Below, piece after piece: positions 22,801-32,775 of a stretch of 64,000 nt of DNA (position 1 is its first letter; every line of letters begins with the position of its first letter). The notes under the pieces were generated by a model, which saw only the letters and a list, made by a program, of their open reading frames with translations, had not been told where the DNA came from and searched no databases. A program made the position numbers and the translations under genes. This DNA is from Plasmopara viticola. Lineage: Eukaryota; Oomycota; Peronosporomycetes; Peronosporales; Peronosporaceae. The stretch is taken from the NCBI GenBank assembly GCA_001695595.3, contig MBPM02000094.1, positions 1 to 64,000 on the forward strand. The letters are read 5' to 3'.

Positions 22801-22932
22801 GCGTCGTGTGGTGCGTCCGACTATGACATCAATATAACAAACAGAACTATTCGGCTCTGCCCAAACAATACATCTCTAGGAATAGCGGTAGATATGCCTT
22901 TCTTGTTTCGACAATCAGCAAGATAGTTACCA
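19856..22932. other. No intact gene; copy 2 non-coding DNA
   Basis: Partner of 7261-10,425. It carries one 177-bp unit instead of two (near 20,719-20,890) and about 70 extra bases at 20,967-21,036 absent from copy 1. No gene recognised. Confidence 0.5.
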
Positions 22933-23034
22933 TTATTCGCTTACAAGCCTGGTAAACATGGTGTGCTTGCCGATGCCCTTTCATGCAGGTTAGATTATGT
23001 GTTGCCCCTCATCAGCAAGGTTGTAGTTAAATGA
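22933..23034 (+). pseudogene. Ty3/gypsy RNase H C-terminal fragment, copy 2
   Basis: Reads LFAYKPGKHGVLADALSCRL, then DYVLPLISKVVVK and a stop. Duplicate of 10,426-10,524, with the expected R of the ALSRR motif changed to C. Confidence 0.72.
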
Positions 23035-23269
23035 GCTAATGTTAGATTTTCTTCCTGCACATCTTTTCTGTTTAATGCACTGTCCAGGCCTGGCAAATCT
23101 TTTTAATATACACGAGGCAAAGTTTTTGTGGTATAAGCAGGTATTACGCTAACAGAGTCACGCAAGACACCCTTTTGATATATATATATACCAGTTGCAT
23201 GCTGCAATCTTTCGAAGGCTTTCGGAATTGCTACAGTCGCTGCCTAAATTACATATATGATTTTGGTGC

Positions 23270-26200
23270 TTATACAGAAGTTTAAGTAGAATAAAAAAGG
23301 GGTCAGTCTTGTATTCTGTTGGACAAGTCGAGACTAAGAATAGTGAACATGCAGTCACCGGAAGGGTTTACAGCTTCCTGAGCGCATCCTTTGAGTAAAA
23401 TGTTGTGCGATCCTATTACAGGAATATATATACTATACTTAAGACATCAGTTATCAAATGTTATTTTGTTGTACACTTCGACTCCTCAGGAGCGAACAGC
23501 AGTTTATCGAAAGATCGTTCTACACGTTTTTTCTGTATAAGGTGTTGCGTGAAGCCACTACAGAAAGAACCCACACGCTTAACATTGATAAGTGTGTCTC
23601 GGGCTTAAAGGTTTGCAAAGCAGGTAGTCCTTTGAAGTTTTGCTATTGTAACGATTTGACTCAAAAATTGATTGCAACCTCAGACAAATGCAATTTTCCA
23701 GCTCACTGTATGCTCAAAGCTTTTTTTCAAGCCTCAGCTTTATTTGCGGCAAGCTGAGGGTAAGGACTGTAAAGACCGAGGTATCGCCTAATAATTGCTT
23801 CGGTTTCGGCAAACAGATTCAGCAAATTTATATGGCGATGCCAACGCCGGCCACCCAAAGACAGATGGTCATATAAATGGGTTCAAGCCGTGTTCCTTAA
23901 AAGCCACAGTGCAGCATGTGCACTTAGGTACCACATTTAATGGCCGACAAGTTCTCATAAGCTGAATTTGTACTCAACACTGCTACTCGAGCTTCTACGG
24001 CTTTTGACCTTCTTATGTAAATCAAGCAAAACACTTGATGAGTATCAAGTCACTCGTACAACAGTTCGACGTACAGCAAAAAACCACAGCTCGCGTACGA
24101 ACCACGTGTTTCTACTAGTTTTCAGATATTTGTCTATATTGGTGGAGCCGGACTCGTGGCTCTTACAAGCTGTGTTGAGCAAACTGACCGCGCCGCTTCA
24201 CTCAAACATCTTGGCGCCCCCCAAAGCTCATCTACTTCTTAACAAACTTCGCATGGAAGTGCCGCTGACCTTGGCGATCAATAAGCAAAAGATGACGTCA
24301 CACGGCCTTGCGCCTTGTTCATGAGAAGCAGAAACACCCGCGCCAACGGGCTTGCAATTTTTCTTGTAGTCTGTTCAGATGTCAAACCGCGGCTTTTTCG
24401 TGGTTACCCCGAGTTTTTTGGAGCTGTCGAGAGAGGATGGGCTTTTTTAGCCATGTGGTCTATAAGCTTTACGGTGAGATCGGCTACCGCGCTATTAACG
24501 GCAAGGATTCCGAAGTGCGTCGGAAGCTCGCTTCGAGCAGCTGTCCGAGAATGGAACTGCCCTTGAACGAAGCACCAAGCCCAGTCAGCTTTTCATAAAA
24601 CACTGCACTTATGATAGGCTGCGTCTTAATGTTGTAGCAAATGCGGTGGTGGCTATGGCAGCTATCAGACGTCGTGTGATCAATTGTCTTATCCTGAGCA
24701 TTAGTGCCGAGCTTGAGAATAGATCTTTGAAGAGGTGCTGGGAACACCTTAAGGCCTCCGCCAGCCTTGGAATCCTGTGGAAGCAATTTTTATAAGCAAC
24801 CCCATCATGTGCGTCAACATTGCCCTTAAAAGGCAATGGTGGACGCCGAGTCATGCTTATAAGTAATGAACAGAGCTGCTGGAACGGTAAGTAAAAATAT
24901 TCAATAAAGCAAATTCACCTATTTTAGAAGTAAACTTTTAGTATCTGACTATACTTATCATAATCAATAGAAAAAATTATTTGTCCATTTGGGCAGACAC
25001 AGTCCCATGTTTTGTCCTAGTTATTATTTTCGGTTAATTTTTAAAGGATTAAAAGGCGTCTTCGTAAGAATCTGGTTCTGTACGATAGACCAGGGACGAA
25101 CAGAGTTCATCCAGTCCCCTCGCTCAATACTATCGCAAGCATTGGTGCTTTGAAGAGTAAGCGGAACTCTGCTCGATATCAAGCTTCGAAAGCCCGGCTT
25201 GACTTTTGAGGAATCTGAGATAAACCGGGGATGGGTTGTCTCCTTCATAAGCAAATAGAACATTGAGTTCGCGGATAAAACATGCTTCGTCCAAACCGGC
25301 TGAGATTAAGTTGTACCCTTAAAGCTCACTAAGCAAAAAAAGCTTCTTTGTTTGATAATTTGTGGTGACAGTATTCCAGGACTAGGTGTGGTTCACTCAT
25401 GTTTTCTGGATTGCTACAACGCTGATTATTTGTTTAAGCGAGGTGACCGCATAGTTGCCCGAATACCGCGCTAAAATAATGACTCCTTTAACACCAAGTC
25501 TCTATCGTAGATGCCTCACAAAGAGAGACCACTAGAAAGCCTTCGTGGTGCGCAAAGACAATGAGCGAACTGCGTCATACATCGGTCGGGTAATAACCAT
25601 CTCAAAACTTCTCTTCTTCCATACTGTCTCGTAAATCTAGTTATCTTGAGAGCAGGAGGATATTTTACGGGACAGTAGTACCCAACCACAGGGCCCCCTA
25701 CGTAATGCTTGAGTGACTTTAGCTAGATCCATTCAAAAGAATGTACCAAGGGCTGTCATTTTCGGCTCCACCCTCTTTGACCTTGTCAACAAAATTATTT
25801 CAGGCCAGTCGTTAGCCTTTGAGAGCCACGAGGACCCTATAGTGAGTGGCCAGTGAGCCGGATGGCATGAATCCTGACGATGAGGCTTTTTCGGCACCGT
25901 TGTCGTTAGCCTAAGAGCTTTCCGCAGCCTTAGCGGACGAAGAGACAGGCGCGAGATGACCAGAGCTCCCGCGGCGCTTCTCGTCACATTCTTCGACAAA
26001 GAAATGAGTTGTTTACGAACCACTGAGCGAGTGAAAATGATAAGCGCGCGATTCCCGCCGCAGGTGGAAGGAATGCTCTGCCAGTGCCCTTATTGGTTAA
26101 TTACCGCTTATAACACAAACACAGCCTCTTTCATCAACGCGGCTCTAGGCACAGAGGCCGACTTTGTTGCAGTGACTCATTTGGTATTCGGAACTTTTTT

Positions 26201-26691
26201 TTGAGAGCTAGATCGGTCGCCGTCGAATAATGTGACCGAATGACAATCGTGGCGACTTAAGCGAATATTTCCCTTCTGTTTGATGTGAGCCAATTTCTAG
26301 CCATTCTTTACATCCAAGCTTTTGTGGTAAAAGCTTACTCGAATTAGAGATGCCAACAAACATCTATCGAAATTTTGCCATTTTGCATAGGAAAATTCTG
26401 AAATACGAATAGTCGATCCTCTTGAGACATCATAAAACACAGAAAGAAAATTAAGTATAAGTAGACGAGCATAGACTTTTAGTATACTAGTAGCTCTATT
26501 CACACAGAGCATAGCGTACGTGATAATTTGCCCAATGTCGTCACTTACAAAGTGAGTAAGGCAAAAGCTTTAGCTTGTAATTGATTATTGGTAACCTCAG
26601 CGTCGTGCTCGCGTGACAATGGGTTGTTGTTCGCACACTACATGCTAATTTTTCATCTTCGGTACGATCGACCTATACCATATGTCGGAAA
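23270..26691. other. Gene-poor DNA, no recognised gene
   Basis: Unique sequence between the duplication and the plus-strand effector. Several open stretches of 60-118 codons occur on both strands (for example 23,968-24,324 and 24,308-24,598), but none shows a recognisable domain and they overlap each other in conflicting frames. Slightly GC-richer patches near 24,200-24,850 and 25,750-26,180 could be old coding sequence. Confidence 0.45.
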
Positions 26692-26727
26692 ATCAATGGT
26701 CAAATTGTTTTTTATCTGTTTTGCAAA
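26692..26727 (+). promoter_or_regulatory. Likely core promoter element of the 510-aa effector
   Basis: Reads tcaatggtcaaattgttttttatctgttttgcaaa, ending about 27 bases before the ATG. It parallels the tcaattttgtttttttt...ttttgcaaa block of the minus-strand paralogue and resembles the oomycete INR/FPR arrangement. A pyrimidine-rich run (ccccccaatcttcct) precedes the ATG. Confidence 0.4.
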
Positions 26728-26754
26728 TCTCCGCTGAGCCCCCCAATCTTCCTC

Positions 26755-28287
26755 ATGCGCGGCGCATATTACGTGGCTATTGCGTTATTCGTTGCTGCCA
26801 GCAGCCGAACAGCAGCAGAATTCGACCAAGCCGAGCCTCAGCCAGCAATTAACAATGACATTGTGACGTCTGGTGGCACAGTGCATGAGATGTTGCCGAA
26901 GCGAGTTCTTCGAGGAAGTCGTGACTTGAAGGACAAATTGGCGGTCTACGCGAACGATGAAGAGCGCACGTTCGATCTTTTTCCAAACGAAAACAATTTT
27001 GCAAAAGCATTGAAACCGACGATCACAAAAACGGCTAATGTGATGAGAGCGGACAGAGATGATGTGATGGCGAAAGCTGCGGAGGCAATAAAAGACTTTG
27101 AGCAAGTGAACCCTGCGCTGAATCCTTCTAAAAGCAAGCGCCAGCGCATCGACGCGAATCCTAACAATGTAGAAAAACAAGCACTGCATGCTACATCGAC
27201 TTCCAAAAATTCGGTGGCGACGATGGCAAACAATGTGCCATTCGTATCGGCAAAAAGACGTGGGAGAGACAAGCCAACTACTGATAATGCTAAAAGACCT
27301 AAAACTCAGCACGACTACCGACTTGCATCTTTAGGCTCTTCGAAGACTAGCGCCGTTGTTCCTGATGGTCAACTCAACAAGCAGGTGATCACACAGAAGG
27401 CGTTAGAGATTGACGCATACAACCACCCTGTCGAGGTGGAGATCAGAAACGGTCAGCGCCAGCGTATCGACCCGACGCCTGAGATTGTGGATGAAGTGCA
27501 TGCTCCGCTGAGCTCAGAGAAACCATTGGTAGAAGTGGCAAGCGATGCGCCGCTCGTATTGGCAACTAGATTGGGGAAAAACGAGCCGACTGTCATTATA
27601 AAAAGAGCTTTAGAATATATCAAGCGCCACAAGTTTCGACCCGAAATTTCAAGCTCTTCTACGACTAGCGTCGATGCTCCTGGTGGTGGACTCATCAAGC
27701 AGCCGATCGCTCAGAAGGCAATAGAGCTCGAATTTAACAAACTCCCTGACGAAGTGGATTTGCATTTGATCGAGCAATCTCTGCATTTGCGCGAAAAAAC
27801 TGGCAACTCCGCGCATCCCGCGGCGTTAGACGGTCAAAGCGTTGCCGGCGAATGGAAGGGGCGCGAGCGTGGAGCCGATAAGGTAGGTGGTGAGGATGAA
27901 GAAAAGGTCCACGAGGCATTTCTTAAGGCTTTTAACCTGCCATTTCACCAGTATCTAGAAGAGACGAATACGATGGTTCGCATACTGAAATGGAGAGAAA
28001 ACTCAGGTCCTAACAGCAAAAGGGTGATGAAATCACTCAGAAATGTGGCACAATCGCAAAAAACTATGGATACATTGCAATTGTTGAGGCCAGATTTGAA
28101 AAATTTGCTGACGAAAGAAGAGCTGGCGTTGAAGGTTGTCAAGAATAATTTGCGTGAGGCGTACACTGTGAAGTTGATGATCATGTACGAATTATTCTAT
28201 GATTTTTGCCACAACAATAAGGGTTTGGTCGAGGATTTACCTCCGAGACGTGACCGCCGTGATTCATTGCTGGAGCTTTTGACATAA
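26755..28287 (+). CDS. Secreted RxLR effector, 510 aa (RVLR-DEER)
   Basis: Intact effector. The signal peptide is MRGAYYVAIALFVAASSRTA (residues 1 to about 21). RVLR at 50-53 and DEER at 68-71 give a fully canonical RxLR-dEER region for delivery into plant cells. Two tandem repeats of about 105 aa follow (about 127-231 and 232-338), each beginning KRQRID or QRQRID and ending ExEIxN or PDEVD. The basic KSKRQR, KRRGR and AKRPK segments resemble nuclear localisation signals. The conserved C-terminal domain (about 383-490) contains HEAFLKAFNLPFHQYL, LRPDLKNLLT and VKLMIMYELFYDFCH. It is a full-length paralogue of the 526-aa protein at 14,188 and of the two pseudogenes. No intron. Host target unknown; WY-type folds are common in this class but cannot be confirmed by eye. 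Confidence 0.92.
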   Translation: MRGAYYVAIALFVAASSRTAAEFDQAEPQPAINNDIVTSGGTVHEMLPKRVLRGSRDLKDKLAVYANDEERTFDLFPNENNFAKALKPTITKTANVMRADRDDVMAKAAEAIKDFEQVNPALNPSKSKRQRIDANPNNVEKQALHATSTSKNSVATMANNVPFVSAKRRGRDKPTTDNAKRPKTQHDYRLASLGSSKTSAVVPDGQLNKQVITQKALEIDAYNHPVEVEIRNGQRQRIDPTPEIVDEVHAPLSSEKPLVEVASDAPLVLATRLGKNEPTVIIKRALEYIKRHKFRPEISSSSTTSVDAPGGGLIKQPIAQKAIELEFNKLPDEVDLHLIEQSLHLREKTGNSAHPAALDGQSVAGEWKGRERGADKVGGEDEEKVHEAFLKAFNLPFHQYLEETNTMVRILKWRENSGPNSKRVMKSLRNVAQSQKTMDTLQLLRPDLKNLLTKEELALKVVKNNLREAYTVKLMIMYELFYDFCHNNKGLVEDLPPRRDRRDSLLELLT

Positions 28288-29089
28288 AACTGTGGCAACA
28301 GCATCCATCACGTGCAATTCTTCTAATTAAGGAAGACGCTACCGATGCGATAAGTGCACGCTCTACTACGGAGATAGCGTAAGGAAAAAAACTCAGCAGT
28401 TTTCATTCTTTTTGTTGGAGATAAAGACAATTTGAGTCCTTACCTACTGACTTAAGTGAGAAAACCATATATTTAAGTAGAAAGCAATAGCCGAAATAAA
28501 TTCGTTTTGAAGCATTGTCGATTGATTATAGCGCAAGCACATCACGATCTACTTCGTCAAAGCATCATCCGTCACTGTAAACGAGTCATTCAACGTATGT
28601 CATGCGTTTGTAGGATATCCGTCCTTGACTGCGTCGGTCGCTCAGTTTTTCATTTTTTCTGCCACTTTACTAAAAAAAAAGGTTATTGCAGAAACATTCA
28701 ACCCTTAAAGTGGCCGAACGATGAGCACATAAGTGTGCTCTACGCCGTAGTGCGCGCTGTTGTATTGTTGTTGTTGACTCTACACATCGATTTTTTTTAA
28801 GGAAAGGGAGCAAGCATTTAGGTGGCACGAAAGGGCAAAATAAGTTACTAGTAAGACAGTTGACAACTTCATCAAGACAGTGGACGGCGCAGCTGTGCGT
28901 CGACGAAGGCGTGCGCTCCTCAGTGATAAACACCAATAGCATGAACATTCAAGTCATTCAATAGGCCAAGCACATCACTGAGCACCTTTTATTCGGACCG
29001 CAGCAAAAACAGGTCAAAGCGTGGCAACTGCCAAAGAACATCAAGCGCAGAGACGTCAAGCTTGTGTCAGAGTCGCGCGGGATAGCACG
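28288..29089. other. 3' flank of the 510-aa effector
   Basis: No gene seen. A block near 28,750 (gtgcgcgctgttgtattg) resembles the 3' flank of the 526-aa effector, suggesting that flanking DNA was carried along when the effector family expanded. Confidence 0.4.
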
Positions 29090-29240
29090 TGGTCAATCAT
29101 GAGTTTTTTTACAGACATGCCTCGGCAGCAACGTATTTGCTGCCGCGCGCTGTTCGGGCCAAAGTGTAGCGACAAGTACATTTCGACTGTGGCATGGATT
29201 GGTGGTCGAAGAGCATTCATTCCTACTTGTGCGTCGAATT
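29090..29240 (-). pseudogene. Possible RxLR N-terminal relic, convergent to the 510-aa effector
   Basis: On the minus strand one frame reads VLVATLWPEQRAAANTLLPRHV, then CKKTHD, a stop and PRAIPRDSDT. The DNA ttgctgccgaggcatgt matches the intact effector's ttgttgccgaggcatgt (NELLPRHVL). RAAANTL...AIPxxSDT matches the relics at 483-707 and 13,073-13,297. At the DNA level the block aligns without gaps to copy 2 over about 100 bases. It faces the 510-aa gene tail to tail. Confidence 0.3.
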
Positions 29241-29487
29241 TGACAAATACGTAGATGCCGATACAATCCTCGTCTTTTTTCCTCAAAGCGACTACAATAC
29301 GATAGTAATGGGTCATTACTAATATTGCACTATATATAGGCTTGAGTATTAGCAGCGTCCACACAACAATGTGAGTAAAGCCAGAGCGTCCCCATCAAAA
29401 TGCGGGCGAGGTAAAGGTGCCGTCGCTTGACGACCGCATGGTAAGTTGCTACAATAGACAGTAGGGAGCACACAGACATTAGCTGGC

Positions 29488-32400
29488 ATGCCGCTGCGTC
29501 GGACCAAGCGGGTCTTCTTCCTCGGCTTAAGCTTGGCCCTCTTGCGCACAACGGCCTCGTCCGTGATTGACGAAAGGGGACTCCACTTTGTAAACCAAGA
29601 CGCGTTCTGTGCGTACCACTGCAGCCCGTCGCACGTGGCGCTCGTGTATCGCAACTTGGCGGAAACGTCCGAGTGTCTGGAAACTAATTGTGGCCACTAC
29701 CTCAGTGACAAGACGCCAATTCAACGGAGATTACGACCGGCGGTCACCTTCTCGGACCAGAATGTGACCGGTCCGCCAGCAGTGGCTGGCGACGTTCACG
29801 CTGCCAGCGACGATGGCAAGGACGTGACCGTTATTAGTGTCGTGGCGTGCTCCAGTGTCACGGACGTGACGCTCTCGATTGGTGACCCCGAAACCGATGC
29901 GTTTGCCAATTTTTATCAGTCTTTTAGCACTGCGTACGACGCCATGCTGTCTGGAGATAATGCTGCGTACGATGCGTGTCAGCTACAGTTTTTGCAAAAG
30001 GAGTTGCTGGCCAATTACTCGGCTGAATTGGACGATGCTGGGGATGAGATCGAGATCAAGCCGACGTTGATTAAACTCAAGGCAAAGAGCGAGGAACTCC
30101 AGTGTTTGGCCCAGATAAAAACCATTTGGCCTTCCACGAACGAGAGCCACACGCCGTTCCTGACAAGAAGTGACCAGAATGGAACGACGGCGACCGTGAT
30201 GCTCGTGCACGTGAGTGCGGCCGTGGGCGACGAGATCTTGGCGCTCGACTGTGTCGACACTGTGACGGTTCTACCGGCTATATTAAAGCTCATGCCATTT
30301 GCCAAGAGCTCGTTTGGTTTTTCGAGAGGGGCGAGTGAGAAGAGAGAGGGACCACCACTTGAGATTCGGCTGGCCAAGGTCGTAAACACGGCACAGACGC
30401 TTAAGAGACTGTCGACTTATGTGGCTCGGGCGACGGGCATTGAAAATCTCATTACGATGAAGGGATCGACTGCACAGGTTGGTGGGGTGCTGCAACAGGC
30501 GGCCATGGACGACTATAATACATGGACACAAGTTCTAGCGATTGTACTGGACGACGAGGCAGTTGAGTGGGTGGATTTGCAGCAAATTGTCCAGACAAGT
30601 ACTTTGCAGTCGCCTCCATTCGAGCAGAGGCTGCTTCGTCAGCAGTTTATAAAAGAATCTGGTTTTATGGAGCCTGGGGAGCATACAAGCCGACGACTTG
30701 ATGAATACTTACAAGATCTGGTCGGTGTGGATATGATGCAAGCGCACAATATAACAGGTAGCTCCATTGTTGTGGGGGTTACCGACACTGGTCTCTATAT
30801 CGACCACGACCAATTTGACCAAGAATCGCGCGAAATATACGATCAAGAGGACATGATGGCGCGCAAAGTCGTTTCGTACCAGACGTTTGCAAACAATGTG
30901 GATGAGGCCGAAGGTGTGACGTGCGGTCACGGGACGCACGTGGCAGGGATCGTTGCAGGAAGCTCGTACACGGGAAAAAATCGGGATCTCGGGATTGCAT
31001 CGAGTGCACGGATTGCGTTCATGGACATTGGCAAGCAAGACGCAACATGCGCTGGCAAGACTGGGTGTGCTGTGTCTTTGGAAACTCCTGGTGAAGTGAC
31101 GAACCTAATGGCGTCTCAAGTCGCCGCCGGTGCAAAAGTCTTTTCTTTCTCGTGGGGCACGGGGGCCAACGACTACAACACGCAGACGCAGCAAGTGGAT
31201 GAATACATTTACGACAACCCCGACATTCTGATCGTCGTGGCAGCAGGCAATAGTGGCGAGAAAGGTGATTATACGATCAGCAGTCCGTCGGGCGCGAAAA
31301 ATGTCATTTCTGTGGGTGCGAGTCTCAATGCCGCAGCGTCTTTCTCAGCCACATCGTGCTCGTCCGTTCTAAATGAACACACGGTCGCGTCTTTTTCTTC
31401 CATCGGTCCGACGCTAGATGGACGACAGAAGCCCGATATCGTTGCACCTGGCATGTCCATTACTTCGTCGCAGTCTGAGAAGCCGGGGTCAACGATCAAA
31501 TCTTCCGCCGTCTGCTCTTTGCAAGGAACGTCTCAAGCCACGCCTATTATTGCTGGCATGGCGGTTCTAATTTACGAGTGGCTGCGTGACGGCTGGTGGA
31601 AAAATGGCGTCGCTGACCCAACGTACGGCATGGACACGATCCCGGCGTCCTTGATTAAAGCACTCCTGCTTCATAGCGGAGAAGCCATGACTCGTCGTCT
31701 ACTTGAGCCTAGCACGGGTGTCACGTCTTGTGTGGCGCTCGAAGCTACGGCCAAGACGCTGACGTCGTACCCAGATTTCAACCAAGGCTACGGCAAACCG
31801 ACACTGGTCAATCTCGTGTCGTTCATGGATGACAATAATGGTTCTTCATCTTCGTCATCCGCCGGCAGTGCCAACAATATTTATTTTTTCCCAAACTCGT
31901 CGACTGGTTCCGAGCCTAGCGTGAAGGAAGGAAGTGAAGTGACGTTCCACTTTGTGCTCACCGTAAACGTCAATCTCCGCGTGACGGTCGTATGGACAGA
32001 TCCTCCTGGATCCGTTGGGGGCAAGACGACGTTGCAGAACGACTTGGATCTGACGCTCAAAGTGGCCAACACGTCAAAAGTGTTTTACCCACTGTCCGGG
32101 AACGGCTCCCGTGATTCCGTCAACAATGTCGAGATGGTAGAAGTTTCATACGATGAAGCACTGGTTGCCGTGACGGAAGCTGGGGTGGCTGTAAAAGATG
32201 GTTTTATCTATGTCCAGGCTGTCGTGCGAGGCTTTAGCGTTAAAGCAGGAGAGAATGCAACGAGTAGTGGTCAAAAGTTTTCCATCGTGGCGTCTTCGAC
32301 TCCATCGTCTACGTCTATAAATTCAGCTGACGACGGTGATTCCAAGTTTTGGCAGCCGTGGATGATGATTGGTGCTTTAGTCATCTCTGCGCTAGCTCTC

Positions 32401-32775
32401 CTCTTTGTGATCGCATTGATCTGGCGCATGCGGGAAAACACAAAGGCAGACAACTTCCGTGCCGGGGATCCGACCCCGTCTGTTGCTGTTCTTGGGGGAA
32501 GAAAAAGTCGAGAGTGTAGTAAAAAGACGGTGGACGAACGCAATAGTGTATCCCATGTTCATCAAAACTACGTGCGAGGCAGTTCAAAAACTTCTCTCGA
32601 GGAATCAGCGACAGGTCGACGAGTCTTGAACCCTTCAGCCGGTGAAGCAAGTGTTGCCGCTGTCTATAATGCGTCTCCTGCAACTTCATTTGAGTCAAGT
32701 CGCCGCGCTGCTGGCGTATTGGAGCCACTACAGCCTCCTGCAATGCGTAAAGTCATTTGTCGTGCTGCTAGCTGA
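29488..32775 (+). CDS. Subtilisin-like serine protease (S8 family) with C-terminal membrane anchor
   Basis: A 1095-aa secreted endopeptidase. The N-terminus MPLRRTKRVFFLGLSLALLRTTAS is a signal peptide. Residues about 30-400 form a long pro-region without a recognised motif. The catalytic triad is clear: Asp433 in VGVTDTGLYIDHD, His481 in CGHGTHVAGIVAG and Ser682 in LQGTSQATPIIAGMA. The oxyanion-hole Asn588 lies in VAAGNSG. After the catalytic domain, a beta-rich region (about 770-950) resembles the C-terminal jelly-roll of Kp43-type subtilases. A hydrophobic helix (958-979, WMMIGALVISALALLFVIALIW) and a basic, serine-rich tail of about 116 residues follow. The topology suggests a plasma-membrane or secretory-pathway protease with a cytoplasmic tail. 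No intron. It stands alone, 0.25 kb after the relic at 29,240. The active site looks intact; the substrate is unknown. Confidence 0.93.
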   Translation: MPLRRTKRVFFLGLSLALLRTTASSVIDERGLHFVNQDAFCAYHCSPSHVALVYRNLAETSECLETNCGHYLSDKTPIQRRLRPAVTFSDQNVTGPPAVAGDVHAASDDGKDVTVISVVACSSVTDVTLSIGDPETDAFANFYQSFSTAYDAMLSGDNAAYDACQLQFLQKELLANYSAELDDAGDEIEIKPTLIKLKAKSEELQCLAQIKTIWPSTNESHTPFLTRSDQNGTTATVMLVHVSAAVGDEILALDCVDTVTVLPAILKLMPFAKSSFGFSRGASEKREGPPLEIRLAKVVNTAQTLKRLSTYVARATGIENLITMKGSTAQVGGVLQQAAMDDYNTWTQVLAIVLDDEAVEWVDLQQIVQTSTLQSPPFEQRLLRQQFIKESGFMEPGEHTSRRLDEYLQDLVGVDMMQAHNITGSSIVVGVTDTGLYIDHDQFDQESREIYDQEDMMARKVVSYQTFANNVDEAEGVTCGHGTHVAGIVAGSSYTGKNRDLGIASSARIAFMDIGKQDATCAGKTGCAVSLETPGEVTNLMASQVAAGAKVFSFSWGTGANDYNTQTQQVDEYIYDNPDILIVVAAGNSGEKGDYTISSPSGAKNVISVGASLNAAASFSATSCSSVLNEHTVASFSSIGPTLDGRQKPDIVAPGMSITSSQSEKPGSTIKSSAVCSLQGTSQATPIIAGMAVLIYEWLRDGWWKNGVADPTYGMDTIPASLIKALLLHSGEAMTRRLLEPSTGVTSCVALEATAKTLTSYPDFNQGYGKPTLVNLVSFMDDNNGSSSSSSAGSANNIYFFPNSSTGSEPSVKEGSEVTFHFVLTVNVNLRVTVVWTDPPGSVGGKTTLQNDLDLTLKVANTSKVFYPLSGNGSRDSVNNVEMVEVSYDEALVAVTEAGVAVKDGFIYVQAVVRGFSVKAGENATSSGQKFSIVASSTPSSTSINSADDGDSKFWQPWMMIGALVISALALLFVIALIWRMRENTKADNFRAGDPTPSVAVLGGRKSRECSKKTVDERNSVSHVHQNYVRGSSKTSLEESATGRRVLNPSAGEASVAAVYNASPATSFESSRRAAGVLEPLQPPAMRKVICRAAS

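Larger units (their letters stand above)
12592..23269. repeat. Segmental duplication, copy 2
   Basis: Direct-orientation partner of 1-10,789. Here the RxLR gene is intact. Differences from copy 1 include a single instead of a doubled 177-bp unit near 20,719-20,890, and about 70 extra bases at 20,967-21,036. The homology probably continues left of 12,592, because the SINE-like element that spans this point shares its insertion site and the visible right-hand flanking repeat with copy 1. The copy 1 counterpart further left is outside the window. Confidence 0.93.

Noticed and set aside
24308..24854. Overlapping open frames on both strands
   Set aside because: Conflicting frames, no recognised domain, no consistent start; not called as genes.
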